54,930 nucleotides of DNA from CAZRQL01 sp964602415 (GTDB lineage Bacteria > Bacteroidota > Bacteroidia > Cytophagales > Flammeovirgaceae): positions 1 through 54,930 of the forward strand of contig CAZRQL010000023.1 in NCBI GenBank assembly GCA_964602415.1, written 5' to 3'. The position numbers and the translations under genes were made by a program. Positions 1 to 10,363 of the stretch are shown here, piece by piece. Each line of letters opens with the position of its first letter. Position 1 is the stretch's first letter. The notes under the pieces were generated by a model. The model was not told the DNA's origin. It worked only from the letters and a program-made list of their open reading frames with translations, and did not search any database.

Positions 1-3000
1 CAAAGGTGTGTAAGTAAACCGAGGAGCAGCAATATCAGGCCCGAAAGTAAAGTTTCCGGCATCCGCACCAATGTCAACAGGACTCAAGCCGGAACGTGCA
101 TCGCCATCGTAGTCATTTAGCGAAACAACCAACTCAACGCCTGTGGATTCGACCGGAGTGGTTGAGTTTACATGCAAATCAACCGCTGCCGCACTGCCGG
201 TAGCATTGACAAAAGAAGGCGAACCGACCAAAGAATTTACATCTGCATTGGTTGCGCCGGAGCCGAGTCGGAAGTTTCTGAAACTGCGGAGGTTGTTGTA
301 GTCGGTTGTGCCCCACTGTACCAAATTGCCACCTGTCCCTGAAGCGTTGTATAGATTACCATCCGAAAACACCGTTCCCGTGGCATCGCTGTAGCTGGCG
401 GCATAATGTTTGGCTGTACCGGAAGCGTTCGAGCGGGCATTGACAAATATATTATTGAACACATTATCCGCACCAGTACCACTGCGTCTAAAAGCAGCCG
501 TATTGATAGAACTTGAAGCTATCCCCGAACCACCTACATAGATGGAGTTGTGTAAAAATACTGTGCTACCGGCTTGTTTTTGGTAGCCAAAGATGGCAAG
601 ATTGGCACTCAGCGAATTGCCAAGGCCGTCTATGCCCAACCTAATCATATTGTTGGTAAACGTAATCACGCCACCGGCTTGATAAATGCCGACCATATTG
701 GAACCAGTGCCGGTTGAATTCATCGCGAAACTGTGGATAAAATTGCCGTCCACCGTTTTTTGGAAAGTTGTCGTCGAACCTGTGAGGTAAATACCAAAAA
801 TGCTCAAATCTCCACTTCCAATGGTATTGGATAAATTGAAGATGCGGTTGCCATTGATTTGGGGAAGCAAGTTGATGCCCACAGTACCGGTGGAGGTAGA
901 GTTGTGGTAAATACCCATCACAGAGGCAGAGGTCAAAGTCCCTGTGCCGGAGCTTGCTCTCAAATCTCTTATGGTGTTGCCATTGACTTGAGAAAGACCA
1001 AATGTTGTATAGATACCGACCACCCTTTGTTCTGAGAGGTTGGTAGTAGTGGAGGCAAATGAAGAAGTTAAGTTGCGGATGGTATTGTTTCTATAGTACT
1101 GCTTCAGCGAAGATGTTGTAGAATAAATACCGCAGACAGCCGGAATGGTCGCACTGCCTGAAGCCTCTGTGGCTTCCATGCTATTGGCTACCGAGCCGCC
1201 TATGGTGTTGTTTTCAAACACCAAACTATCAGCACCGGAAACAAAAATCCCGTTGAGCCTTGTAAAACCACCTGAACTGGCCGCTTTCGCGATTCTAATT
1301 CCACCAATGGTATTATTCTTAATAACAGAAAAAGATGGAGAGAATTGAGACATATAAATAGCCGATAAGGCGGGAGTCCCAGTAGAAGTAGAAGTGGACT
1401 GGAAGGTGTAGGATATATTGGAGGTAGCTGTTTGGCTGCCAATGGTGTTGTTTTCTACCTCATACCTGCCTGTCGAAATGTTGATGAGTGGTATAATAGT
1501 AGAAATATTGGAAGAGGTGATAGACAGGTTGGCTATGGTGTTGCCTTTGATTTCTGTATTGGTAGTAGCGGAGGAAAGCGTAGCAGCATCTATAGGTCTG
1601 AAAGAAGTAGATACAGCGGTGGATGTGCCGATATTCAACACAAACTGGCTGCCTCCTGCTTGAGGCTCTGTACCACCTATGAAGTTATCCAAAATCTTAA
1701 AGCCTTCCCCATTGGTGGTGTTTGAGATTTGGATACCATAGTTAGTCAAGCCACTGGTAACTGTGCGCGTCGTAGTTTGATAGATGCTGTTGTTTTTGAT
1801 TGTCCAACCCGAAGTGCTGCCCATAGCCATAATCCCACCAAAAGAACTGGAAGCAGCAAAGAAGTCATATATGTTGCAATCAGAAATGGTAATACCATCA
1901 TTGGTTAAGCCCGCGCTCGAACCGATGCCGTACACACCAAACCTTGCCAGAGTTGAGCCTTCGCCGTGTATTTCGCAATTGGATATAGTATTGAAGTCAT
2001 TGCCTTCCGACTGGTTGCTGCCACCAAAGTAAACCATAGCACCAGGCGTAGTAGCAAAGGGCGTAATAGTCGAAGATCCGGCAATCTCAACATAGCGCAC
2101 AGTATTGTATTGAGCGTCATTGATAAAACTCAGTACCGTTCCCGAGGTTGAGGTATTGACAAACTTAAGGCGAATGTTTGTGCCTGTGCCTCCGGGGCGA
2201 CCGTCTATCGTCAAATAGTCTCCACCGTCAAACCTAAAAATTGAGTTGGTATTAGAAGCATTAATTTCAAGTGTAGAGCTTACATTGGAGGCAGGCCTCA
2301 AAGTAATGCCTCTTGTAGCAGTGGTAATAATGCCGCTGTAATCAATGGGAAAGGTTTCGCTTGTAGAAACATAGGTATTGTTGAGTTGCCAAACCAAGTT
2401 GCCGGCCAACTGGTTGGTGCGGGCATCTGAAATGGCTGCCGTAATTGTCTGGTAATCACAACCTGATGGGCATATTGTTTTTGTGCCACTGACCGTACCG
2501 TTGAGGGTAGAAAAACTGGCCGTCGAGGAGTTAAGCACTTTACCCTCCGTAAACACGCCCACATAAACTTGATAGTTCGTATCCGGTATCAATCCGGTGA
2601 TGGTGGTAGTCGTACTGTTGGCAGGAAGGCTTATTACCCTGCTGAAACTGCCACTGCTGATAAAAACATAATACCCCAACTCATTGTTGGCGTTATCTGA
2701 CCAAGATACAACCGCCGAAGAGGCTGTAATGGAACTGACTGTTACACCGCCGGGAGCACCACTGGGGTCATTGCCCGGTACAAAAGAAAAACGCTTGAAG
2801 TTGTTGACCGTTGAGTCCAAATCACTTATTACGCCGGGAGTAGAAATATTGACCAAGCTATTATTCACGCTGGCTGTATTGGTAGTAACAGCGGGTGAAG
2901 CCAAACTCGTAACCGACAACACTCTATCATCGGCATCGGCATCAGAAAATCCTATCGAGGCCGTTACTACGGAAGTATTACCGGAAGCAATGACCATTTT

Positions 3001-3618
3001 GCCGTACACATACTCTATAATACCGGAGGTCTCATAAAGCCTAACTTGGAATGTGGAAAAATCATTTGCATTAGTCGTATTGACATTGTATCTAATGATA
3101 AAATCCTTCCACTCGACCACCAAACAGCGGTTGGGGGCTGTACCCACTACTTTTGAGTGAATCAGCGACTTGCTTGGGCTACTTGCTTCGTTGTTCAAAT
3201 CTTCCCAAAAAGGTGCCAACTGAGGCATATTTGTGGTAACAGTTAAATCATTTGTAAATGCCGCACTCACTGCATTGGGTCCAAACCTCAATAATCCATT
3301 GGAATTGGCAGAAAACTGGCTATATGCTGTCCCCATGAAGACAAAAGGAAAGCCAATATTTGCAACACCGGAGGCAAAATCCCCGCCCGCTGAAGTAGGC
3401 ACGAGCAAAGTAGTAGTACCACTGCTCATGTCAATGGTGTTGCCATTGCGGTCTGTTGTGATGGAAGAAGCCGCCGCGTCAGAAAAACTGTAGTTGGCAG
3501 TGCTGGGCGTTTGTGCCCAAACCGTACCCCCTACCCATGTCAAAAGCCCTGCCAATGCAAGAGCCGCCCTACCCCGCCAAAGCAAAATAGGAATTCGTAA
3601 GAGTAACTTTTTTCTCAT
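1..3618 (-). CDS. Giant secreted FN3 / parallel beta-helix surface protein, 3' end outside window
   Basis: An open frame of 1206 codons runs without a stop from an ATG near 3618 to the window's left edge, so the C-terminus is missing. Residues 1-36 form a signal peptide (MRKKLLLRIPILLW, hydrophobic stretch, ending VWAQ). About 40-280 is a beta-rich domain of the kind that precedes FN3 modules in Bacteroidota surface proteins (FPFVFMG, LAPFWEDL). About 285-365 is a fibronectin type III domain. From about 375 on are Ser/Thr/Asn-rich beta-helix rungs with repeated NNTIGG- and GIY-type turns. Such proteins are usually exported by T9SS, with a sorting domain at the unseen C-terminus. The function is probably adhesion or surface display; no catalytic motif was seen. 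Confidence 0.8.
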   Translation of the reverse strand, partial: MRKKLLLRIPILLWRGRAALALAGLLTWVGGTVWAQTPSTANYSFSDAAASSITTDRNGNTIDMSSGTTTLLVPTSAGGDFASGVANIGFPFVFMGTAYSQFSANSNGLLRFGPNAVSAAFTNDLTVTTNMPQLAPFWEDLNNEASSPSKSLIHSKVVGTAPNRCLVVEWKDFIIRYNVNTTNANDFSTFQVRLYETSGIIEYVYGKMVIASGNTSVVTASIGFSDADADDRVLSVTSLASPAVTTNTASVNNSLVNISTPGVISDLDSTVNNFKRFSFVPGNDPSGAPGGVTVSSITASSAVVSWSDNANNELGYYVFISSGSFSRVISLPANSTTTTITGLIPDTNYQVYVGVFTEGKVLNSSTASFSTLNGTVSGTKTICPSGCDYQTITAAISDARTNQLAGNLVWQLNNTYVSTSETFPIDYSGIITTATRGITLRPASNVSSTLEINASNTNSIFRFDGGDYLTIDGRPGGTGTNIRLKFVNTSTSGTVLSFINDAQYNTVRYVEIAGSSTITPFATTPGAMVYFGGSNQSEGNDFNTISNCEIHGEGSTLARFGVYGIGSSAGLTNDGITISDCNIYDFFAASSSFGGIMAMGSTSGWTIKNNSIYQTTTRTVTSGLTNYGIQISNTTNGEGFKILDNFIGGTEPQAGGSQFVLNIGTSTAVSTSFRPIDAATLSSATTNTEIKGNTIANLSITSSNISTIIPLINISTGRYEVENNTIGSQTATSNISYTFQSTSTSTGTPALSAIYMSQFSPSFSVIKNNTIGGIRIAKAASSGGFTRLNGIFVSGADSLVFENNTIGGSVANSMEATEASGSATIPAVCGIYSTTSSLKQYYRNNTIRNLTSSFASTTTNLSEQRVVGIYTTFGLSQVNGNTIRDLRASSGTGTLTSASVMGIYHNSTSTGTVGINLLPQINGNRIFNLSNTIGSGDLSIFGIYLTGSTTTFQKTVDGNFIHSFAMNSTGTGSNMVGIYQAGGVITFTNNMIRLGIDGLGNSLSANLAIFGYQKQAGSTVFLHNSIYVGGSGIASSSINTAAFRRSGTGADNVFNNIFVNARSNASGTAKHYAASYSDATGTVFSDGNLYNASGTGGNLVQWGTTDYNNLRSFRNFRLGSGATNADVNSLVGSPSFVNATGSAAAVDLHVNSTTPVESTGVELVVSLNDYDGDARSGLSPVDIGADAGNFTFGPDIAAPRFTYTPL

Positions 3619-3741
3619 AATATAAAACATTAATTTGATACATTAACAAAAAACAAAGTCCATTTGGCTATAATGGATTTTTTTACAAATTTGTCAAAGC
3701 AATTTTGCAAAACAAAAAAAATATCCTCGAAAACCAAATTC

Positions 3742-4464
3742 ATGCAGGCAAAAAATAAAAAAGTTCAGTTTCAAAATTGGGAAACTATTGATTATCAAGA
3801 AGCTATTGAAAATCAGACTCATTTATTCAGTTCTATATTAGAAATCAAAGCCCAAAACAGAGGCCGCCAAGATCAGCAACTTGAGCCCTACCCTACCCCC
3901 AACTACCTCATTTTCTGTGAGCATCCCCATACTTATACGTTGGGAAAGAGTGGATTGGCTGCACATCTGCTATTAAACCGCGAAGAGCTTAGTGCCATTG
4001 ATGCCCGTTTTTACCCTACCAACAGAGGGGGGGACATCACTTACCACGGCCCCGGACAAATCGTGGGATACCCAATATTGGACTTGGACAATTTTTTTAC
4101 TGATATACATTTGTATATGCGCTCTTTAGAAGAAGCTGTAATCTTGACACTTGCGCAGTTTGATATCAAAGCCGGTAGGATTCAGGGGCTTACAGGGGTC
4201 TGGATTGAAACAGAAAACCCACAGAAAGCAAGAAAAATCTGCGCCTTGGGTGTCAAAACTTCCCGTTGGGTTACCATGCACGGATTTGCATTCAATATAT
4301 GTCCGAATTTGGATTATTTTGGTTACATTATTCCTTGCGGAATAAAGGATAAGTCGGTTACTTCACTTGAAAAAGAACTGGGTTTTAAACCTGATTATCA
4401 TATTGTTAATGATATGCTAAAAGAAAACTTAGCAAAAGTATTCGGCTTTGAATACCTCGAATAA
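3742..4464 (+). CDS. lipB: Octanoyl-[acyl-carrier-protein]:protein octanoyltransferase
   Basis: Transfers octanoyl groups from acyl carrier protein to lipoyl domains, the first step of lipoate synthesis; LipA, encoded near 50 kb in this window, then inserts the sulfurs. The family signature RGGDITYHGPGQ is present around residue 95, the catalytic lysine in GVKTS around 171, and the catalytic cysteine in IIPCGI around 199. The ATG at 3742 gives 240 residues, close to the family length. An in-frame ATG at 3673 would add 23 Lys/Phe-rich residues with no family match, so the shorter form is preferred. The stop lies 27 bp before the next gene. Confidence 0.93.
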   Translation: MQAKNKKVQFQNWETIDYQEAIENQTHLFSSILEIKAQNRGRQDQQLEPYPTPNYLIFCEHPHTYTLGKSGLAAHLLLNREELSAIDARFYPTNRGGDITYHGPGQIVGYPILDLDNFFTDIHLYMRSLEEAVILTLAQFDIKAGRIQGLTGVWIETENPQKARKICALGVKTSRWVTMHGFAFNICPNLDYFGYIIPCGIKDKSVTSLEKELGFKPDYHIVNDMLKENLAKVFGFEYLE

Positions 4465-4474
4465 ATTAACTTTG
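4448..4474 (+). promoter_or_regulatory. Bacteroidota-type promoter before the FtsB/DivIC gene
   Basis: A perfect -7 box TAACTTTG (4467-4474) lies 17 bp before the ATG at 4492. A TTG at 4448-4450 is the best -33 element, but its 16-bp spacer is shorter than the usual 19-21. It overlaps the end of lipB. Confidence 0.4.
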
Positions 4475-4491
4475 CACCTAAAATCAAAAGC

Positions 4492-4779
4492 ATGGAAAAG
4501 AAAAAAACAGTTCCCATTTACAAAAACTTTTATTTGATTTCATTTTTGGTTTTTGTAGGCTGGATGTCGTTCTTTGACAACAACAGTCTGACAACCAACC
4601 TATACCTGCAAGAAAAGTTTGTCGATATTTCCAGAAAAAAACAATTTTACCTCGAAAGCACAGAAAAATTAAAAAACAGGCTCAAGGAGTTGGAAACTGA
4701 CCCAAAACTGGTGGAGCGAATTGCGCGCGAGAAGTATTTATTCAAACGCTCAAAAGAAGATATTTTTTTGCTGCGCTAA
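4492..4779 (+). CDS. FtsB/DivIC-like septum formation initiator
   Basis: A 95-residue bitopic membrane protein with a short basic cytoplasmic N-terminus, one membrane segment at about residues 13-32, then a coiled coil (about 40-72) ending in the family's typical KLVERIAREKYLFKR segment. Proteins of this shape join the FtsQ-FtsL-FtsB cell-division complex and help activate septal peptidoglycan synthesis. The gene's last 4 bp overlap the end of the convergent pstA. FtsB and DivIC cannot be told apart from sequence here, so no symbol is given. Confidence 0.85.
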   Translation: MEKKKTVPIYKNFYLISFLVFVGWMSFFDNNSLTTNLYLQEKFVDISRKKQFYLESTEKLKNRLKELETDPKLVERIAREKYLFKRSKEDIFLLR

Positions 4780-5690
4780 CGCTTTTTGAGGTTCTTACTA
4801 AAATAATTTCTAAGTATATTGGCCAATATATTGAGAATCAATATCAACATCACCAAGGTAAAAGCCGTTCCGTAAGCTATGCCCAACGAAACTTCGCGGT
4901 CAGTGCCACTGGTAGAAATAACATAAAGGTGGTAAGGCAAAGCCATAACAGGCTCAAAAAGAGAAAACTGGATAACAGGCAAAAAGAAAGCGGCTGCCGT
5001 GAAAATAATGGGTGCGGTCTCTCCTGCTACCCTGCCTATTGATATGATAAGACCTGTCATAATGTTGGGAAGCGCGGCGGGCAACACCACGCGCCAAATG
5101 GTAATCCATTTCGATGCCCCCAAAGCATAGCTGGCCAAGCGATTGCTGTATTCGACTGCCTTGAGAGATTCCTCAGTCGTGCGTATAAGCACAGGCAAAA
5201 TCATAAGCCCCAAGGTCAATGAGCCTGAAAGAACGCTCATACCAAAACCAAATATATTGACAAAAAGAGACAATCCAAACAAGCCAAAAACCACAGAAGG
5301 AATACCTGCCAAATTATTGGTCATCATGGAGATAAATCGCTTAAAGATGTTTTCTTTGGTGTATTCACTCATAAAAATTCCGGCCAAAACCCCTACCGGA
5401 AATGCAAATGTGCAAGCCCCTATAACCAACAAAAAAGTCCCGACTATGGCGGGAAAAATCCCCCCTTGGGTCATGCCTTGTCTGGGAGGTTGGGACAAAA
5501 ACTCCCAACTCATAACCCCTATTCCTTTGAAAAATATAAAACCAAGCAAATAGAACACCAACCCCGTTACCAAAAATGCCAGTACGCTGAACACCCCGAA
5601 AGCAATCCGTTGAGAGCGAACACGATTGCTATCAAAAAATAAAAAGAAAGCTAAAATACTGACAAATAAAACAACAATCGCTAAGTACAT
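4776..5690 (-). CDS. pstA: Phosphate ABC transporter permease PstA
   Basis: A 304-residue inner-membrane permease with about six membrane segments and a binding-protein-dependent transport signature. The motif QGGIFPAIVGT near residue 95 and the cytoplasmic EAA-type loop (SYALGASKWITIWRVVLPAALP) are typical of PstA. With PstC it forms the channel of the high-affinity phosphate importer, driven by PstB and fed by PstS. No pstS, pstC, pstB or phoU lies beside it in the window, which is unusual for this system. It is flanked by convergent and divergent unrelated genes, so it is transcribed alone. Confidence 0.9.
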   Translation of the reverse strand: MYLAIVVLFVSILAFFLFFDSNRVRSQRIAFGVFSVLAFLVTGLVFYLLGFIFFKGIGVMSWEFLSQPPRQGMTQGGIFPAIVGTFLLVIGACTFAFPVGVLAGIFMSEYTKENIFKRFISMMTNNLAGIPSVVFGLFGLSLFVNIFGFGMSVLSGSLTLGLMILPVLIRTTEESLKAVEYSNRLASYALGASKWITIWRVVLPAALPNIMTGLIISIGRVAGETAPIIFTAAAFFLPVIQFSLFEPVMALPYHLYVISTSGTDREVSLGIAYGTAFTLVMLILILNILANILRNYFSKNLKKR

Positions 5691-5802
5691 AATTAGACGG
5701 TTTTAACTACAAATTTGAGTTGAGCTTTCGAGTGTTCCAAAAAAAAGAATAAAATTTAAAAATTATTTTTTTTTAAAGCAACTTAGGCTAAAATAGATGT
5801 TA

Positions 5803-5810
5803 TATGTTTG
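5803..5810 (+). promoter_or_regulatory. -7 promoter box TATGTTTG for the ECF sigma gene
   Basis: A perfect match to the Bacteroidota TAnnTTTG consensus, 27 bp before the chosen ATG at 5838. No clear -33 TTG is present at the expected distance. The box argues against translation from the in-frame TTG at 5808, which overlaps it. Confidence 0.4.
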
Positions 5811-5837
5811 TTCAATGTTCATGTTAAACTTAACTTT

Positions 5838-6392
5838 ATGTCAAATAGCGTATATGAAGATGAGCTAATCAAAGGCTGTTTAAGAAACGACCCCCGAAGC
5901 CAAGAGTTGCTTTACAAGTATTATTATGGTTATGCTATAAGCCTTTGTATTAGGTACTTAGGAGATAGAGACAACGCCGCAGAAGTAATGAACGAAGCAT
6001 TTTTCAAACTCTTTTCAAAAATTCAAAAGTACGACCATCAAAAATCTTTTCGCGCTTGGCTCAGAAGAATACTCATCAACTCATGCATTGATTTCCACCG
6101 AAACAACAAAAAAAACACCTATCTAATAGCAGAAAGCGAGCACATTGAAGATACTGATGCCAACGAGTTGCCCCTCCAAGGTCTAAAAGCAGAAGACATC
6201 CTAAAACTGCTGTCCCAAATCCCTGATAAATACAGGATAACCTTCAACCTCTACGAAATAGAAGGGTTTTCGCATGACGAAATTGCTTCGATGCTCAACA
6301 TACCGGCCAGTACTTCACGTTCTAATCTTACCAGAGCCAAGAAAAAACTTCGCGAACTGTTAGAAAAAAATTACTCTTATGTCAAATTCTGA
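5838..6392 (+). CDS. ECF-type RNA polymerase sigma factor
   Basis: 184 residues from the ATG at 5838 (MSNSVYEDELIKGC). Sigma region 2 covers about residues 8-95, with the core-binding DNAAEVMNEAFFKLF and -10-reading SFRAWLRRILINSCID segments. Region 4 covers about 125-178 with the helix-turn-helix GFSHDEIASMLNIPASTSRS. ECF sigma factors redirect RNA polymerase to a small regulon and are usually held by a membrane anti-sigma factor encoded next door. The downstream gene overlaps by 14 bp and fits that role. The signal sensed is not evident. Confidence 0.9.
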   Translation: MSNSVYEDELIKGCLRNDPRSQELLYKYYYGYAISLCIRYLGDRDNAAEVMNEAFFKLFSKIQKYDHQKSFRAWLRRILINSCIDFHRNNKKNTYLIAESEHIEDTDANELPLQGLKAEDILKLLSQIPDKYRITFNLYEIEGFSHDEIASMLNIPASTSRSNLTRAKKKLRELLEKNYSYVKF

Positions 6393-7572
6393 ACTCCAAG
6401 ATATTTTTGATAATTATGAGCCGGAATTTCAAGACAAAGATTGGGCTGACTTAAAGCAAAAACTGGAAAAAGCCAATCGGTCATTTTTATACCATTTCAG
6501 GTACGATTTGCTTTCAGTATTGTGCCTCTTTTTGCTTATTGGAGGAGTTTATATCAACTTATACCAAGCCAGAAAGCAAATTTTATCGCTCATCCATCCT
6601 GTTGCCATCACCCACTTGGGATTGCAGGCAGGGCAACTGCTATTGGGATGGACAGGCCATGCGCCGCCGCCGGATTTCAATGCCACCCCGTCACCAAACC
6701 CTCTTCTCCATCGAGGCAATAAATTTTACCAAAACAAAGCTGCACAACATCAAGAGGAAACCTTTGAGCAGTATCATGCTGATTATGAGTTTTTTAATAT
6801 CGAAAAATCTAATATTAAGATAGAAAAATTCAATCTCTCTCTCCCTGACGCAGTAGCGCAAATCCCCAATAGCCCCAAAACCTCACCCACTCACAAAGCC
6901 AATCCAAAAACCGAAAGTTATTCATTGTCAGGGGGTATGATGCTGCTAAAAAGTAACCGCAACACACCTGTTCGAGAAGGTCTTGATGTGAGGTTGAGTG
7001 CGCGTTTGTATAGAAAATTGCATGTGGTCGCCGCTTTTCAACAATACACTCAAGACGGCGTAGGGAGGATATCAGCCACCAGAACACTCGATCAAACTCC
7101 TATCCCTGTGCTCTTTGAAGACAACCTTCGTTTTATCCCAAAAACTGCCTATACCAATATTCCTTATTCTTACCACAGCATGTTGAATATAAGTAATTTA
7201 TCTTTGGGTTTGAGTCAGGAGCTATTTGAAAAGAAAAAGCTAAGATTTAAAGCCACTGCACTGCTGCAAAACAACTACGTAAATAAAGAGCACTACGATT
7301 TTTATCTGATTGCGGACGACCGGCTTACCATTCCCAATTACGATCCCAAACAAACAATGGGCAGTTTTCATGAATACTACGGAAGGGATACAAAGATTCA
7401 TTTTGTCAACTCTATGTATTTGAGTTTGAGTATCAACACCCCTATCTACAAAGGATTGCAGGTTGGATTAGAGCCTTTTTTGATGCTGCCCCTAAAATCC
7501 ATTGGGGTGCAACAAAATCATATCCAATCCTTTGGATTGACTCTGAGATTGGGGTATTCAAAAATCCTCTAA
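6379..7572 (+). CDS. Putative anti-sigma protein with one membrane segment and a barrel-like C-terminal domain
   Basis: 397 residues, overlapping the sigma gene by 14 bp and so probably translationally coupled. Residues 1-40 are acidic and cytoplasmic-looking (ELQDIFDNYEPEF), in the position of a sigma-binding segment. One hydrophobic helix spans about 45-62. A low-complexity linker follows (about 95-180). From about 180 the sequence alternates hydrophobic and polar residues in strands ending in aromatic positions (LSGGMMLL, DVRLSARLYRKLHVVAAF, FGLTLRLGYSKIL), resembling an eight-stranded outer-membrane barrel. No catalytic motif is seen. The anti-sigma role is inferred from position only. 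Confidence 0.6.
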   Translation: MSNSELQDIFDNYEPEFQDKDWADLKQKLEKANRSFLYHFRYDLLSVLCLFLLIGGVYINLYQARKQILSLIHPVAITHLGLQAGQLLLGWTGHAPPPDFNATPSPNPLLHRGNKFYQNKAAQHQEETFEQYHADYEFFNIEKSNIKIEKFNLSLPDAVAQIPNSPKTSPTHKANPKTESYSLSGGMMLLKSNRNTPVREGLDVRLSARLYRKLHVVAAFQQYTQDGVGRISATRTLDQTPIPVLFEDNLRFIPKTAYTNIPYSYHSMLNISNLSLGLSQELFEKKKLRFKATALLQNNYVNKEHYDFYLIADDRLTIPNYDPKQTMGSFHEYYGRDTKIHFVNSMYLSLSINTPIYKGLQVGLEPFLMLPLKSIGVQQNHIQSFGLTLRLGYSKIL

Positions 7573-8253
7573 ATCAAGTTTTTGATACAGATCCGGCCTC
7601 CTTTGTCGGGTGCGTTGAAGCGATTGCTCATACAGCCACTCTTTGATATTGGCCTCATGCCCCGAAAGCAAAATATCAGGAACTTTACGGCCTTCAAAAT
7701 CAGCAGGTCTGGTGTAAACAGGCGGAGCCAGTAGGCCATCTTGGAAGCTGTCCGTAAGGGCAGAAGTCTCATCAGAAAGCACCCCCGGCACCAGCCTGGC
7801 CACAGCGTCCACCACCACGGCAGCGGCAAGTTCACCGCCCGAAAGCACATAATCCCCTATGCTAATCTCTTGTGTAACAAACATATCCCTAATCCGCTGG
7901 TCTATCCCTTTGTAGTGTCCGCAGATGATGAGTAGGTTCTGTTTCAAAGAAAAGGCGTTGGCCATGGATTGACTGAATGTTTGGCCATCGGGGCTGGTGT
8001 ATATGACTGCATCATAGACCCTTTGGGATTGCAGATGCCTTATCGCTGCGGCAAGAGGCTCAGGTTTGAGAACCATACCGGCTGCTCCCCCAAAAGCATA
8101 ATCGTCCACTTGTCGGTGCTTGTCCGTACTGTAGTCTCTCAAATTGTGTATGTGTATCTCTACAAGTTGTTTGTTTTGAGCACGTTTGACTATAGATTGA
8201 TTTAGAAATCCTTCAAAAAGCTCAGGCAGACAAGTAATCAAATCAAAGCGCAT
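7558..8253 (-). CDS. trmD: tRNA (guanine-N1)-methyltransferase TrmD
   Basis: A 231-residue SPOUT-class methyltransferase that makes m1G at position 37 of tRNAs reading CNN codons and prevents +1 frameshifting. The family pattern is complete: MRFDLITCLPELF at the start, the DDYAFGGAAGMVLKPEP loop around 50-66, and the SAM-binding knot IICGHYKGIDQR plus ISIGDYVLSGGELA around 108-143. Bacteroidota often place trmD without rimM and rplS; neither is adjacent here. The gene ends 15 bp inside the convergent membrane-protein gene. Confidence 0.96.
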   Translation of the reverse strand: MRFDLITCLPELFEGFLNQSIVKRAQNKQLVEIHIHNLRDYSTDKHRQVDDYAFGGAAGMVLKPEPLAAAIRHLQSQRVYDAVIYTSPDGQTFSQSMANAFSLKQNLLIICGHYKGIDQRIRDMFVTQEISIGDYVLSGGELAAAVVVDAVARLVPGVLSDETSALTDSFQDGLLAPPVYTRPADFEGRKVPDILLSGHEANIKEWLYEQSLQRTRQRRPDLYQKLDLEDF

Positions 8254-8294
8254 AATTTTTTTTTACAAAAATCTGATTTTTTTCTTCAAGAAAT

Positions 8295-8324
8295 TTGGAA
8301 ATTTATTTTGACATCTTACCTTTG
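8295..8324 (+). promoter_or_regulatory. Bacteroidota sigma-A promoter for tRNA-Val
   Basis: TTG at 8295-8297 and TACCTTTG at 8317-8324, separated by exactly 19 bp, match the TTG-N19-TAnnTTTG consensus. The tRNA begins 20 bp after the -7 box. Confidence 0.75.
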
Positions 8325-8343
8325 CAGTCCCAAATCAACAAAG

Positions 8344-8418
8344 GGGTTCATAGCTCAGCTGGTTCAGAGCACCTGCCTTACAAGCAGGGGGTCCAAGGTT
8401 CGAATCCTTGTGGACCCA
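8344..8418 (+). tRNA. tRNA-Val (anticodon UAC)
   Basis: A 75-nt cloverleaf. Acceptor arm GGGTTCA pairs with TGGACCC, with discriminator A. The D-arm is GCTC/GAGC, the anticodon arm CCTGC-CTTACAA-GCAGG carries TAC, and the T-arm is CAAGG-TTCGAAT-CCTTG. CCA is not encoded. It reads GUA and, by wobble, other valine codons. Confidence 0.95.
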
Positions 8419-8419
8419 C

Positions 8420-8449
8420 AAAAGGGTTGCCTTGGTAACCCTTTTTTTA
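8420..8449 (+). terminator. Intrinsic terminator after tRNA-Val
   Basis: AAAGGGTT and AACCCTTT form a stem around a short GCCTTGGT loop and run straight into a T tract. It starts two bases after the tRNA's 3' end. Confidence 0.75.
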
Positions 8450-8512
8450 TTTTGTTGTGTAGGATTATATTTGAAAACAGTCTTTTGCTTTTTTATAAAT
8501 ATCTGAAATACA

Positions 8513-8905
8513 ATGTTTACATTTATTATTATTCTTAGTTTGCTGGTCAGTTTGTTGTTGGTGCTGGTCGTGCTGATGCAAAACAAAGGCCAAGGCATGA
8601 CGATGAACAGCGGAGCCAACCAAATTTTTGGTGCCAGCCGCTCTACCGACCTCATCGAAAAAACTACTTGGGTGTTGGCGGGTACGTTGGTAGTCTTGGT
8701 CATTTTGTCGGCTGCCTTTACAGGCAGTACAGCACCTGAAGCCGAACAGCTTACCTCTCCCAGCATACAGAGAGCCAAAGAGCAAAGCGCACCTGCGCAA
8801 GGCGGCTCAGGTGTTTTTGATGCCCCCGCTTCACCCAATGGCGAAAATCAATCTGCTCCTGCGCAAGAAGGCCAGCCGGCTACGCCTGACCCTTTGACAG
8901 AATAA
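8513..8905 (+). CDS. secG: Preprotein translocase subunit SecG
   Basis: 130 residues with two membrane helices (about 3-22 and 51-70) joined by the SecG hairpin LMQNKGQGMTMNSGANQIFGASRS. SecG partners SecYE and aids preprotein movement through the inner membrane. The C-terminal 55 residues are a Ser/Ala/Pro/Gln-rich tail (QSAPAQ repeated), longer than in enterobacterial SecG and typical of Bacteroidota. The ATG at 8513 begins directly with the first helix. A -7-like TATATTTG lies at 8466-8473. Confidence 0.92.
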   Translation: MFTFIIILSLLVSLLLVLVVLMQNKGQGMTMNSGANQIFGASRSTDLIEKTTWVLAGTLVVLVILSAAFTGSTAPEAEQLTSPSIQRAKEQSAPAQGGSGVFDAPASPNGENQSAPAQEGQPATPDPLTE

Positions 8906-8931
8906 AAACAATTCAAACAAAATCCTTTTCC

Positions 8932-8956
8932 AAAAGCCCTTTACAGGGCTTTTTTA
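8932..8956 (+). terminator. Intrinsic terminator after secG
   Basis: AAAAGCCCT, loop TTAC, AGGGCTTTTTT: a strong short stem with a T tract, 26 bp after the secG stop. Confidence 0.85.
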
Positions 8957-9057
8957 TTTACTTGATAATCAATTGCTAACTCAGCAGTCGGGTTTGAATT
9001 TGAGCAAAAGTTTTAAAAAAAACGCGCCATTGACCAAATTGTGCCAAAATCAGAATC

Positions 9058-10332
<1,275 letters not shown>

Positions 10333-10363
10333 CAATCAAAGCCAATATTTAGCATAATTGACG

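Noticed and set aside
1145..3493. Plus-strand open frames within the first gene
   Set aside because: They are mirror frames of a long continuous minus-strand reading frame with signal peptide and recognizable domains.
3673..3741. Longer LipB start
   Set aside because: It would add 23 Lys/Phe-rich residues without family similarity; the ATG at 3742 matches typical LipB length.
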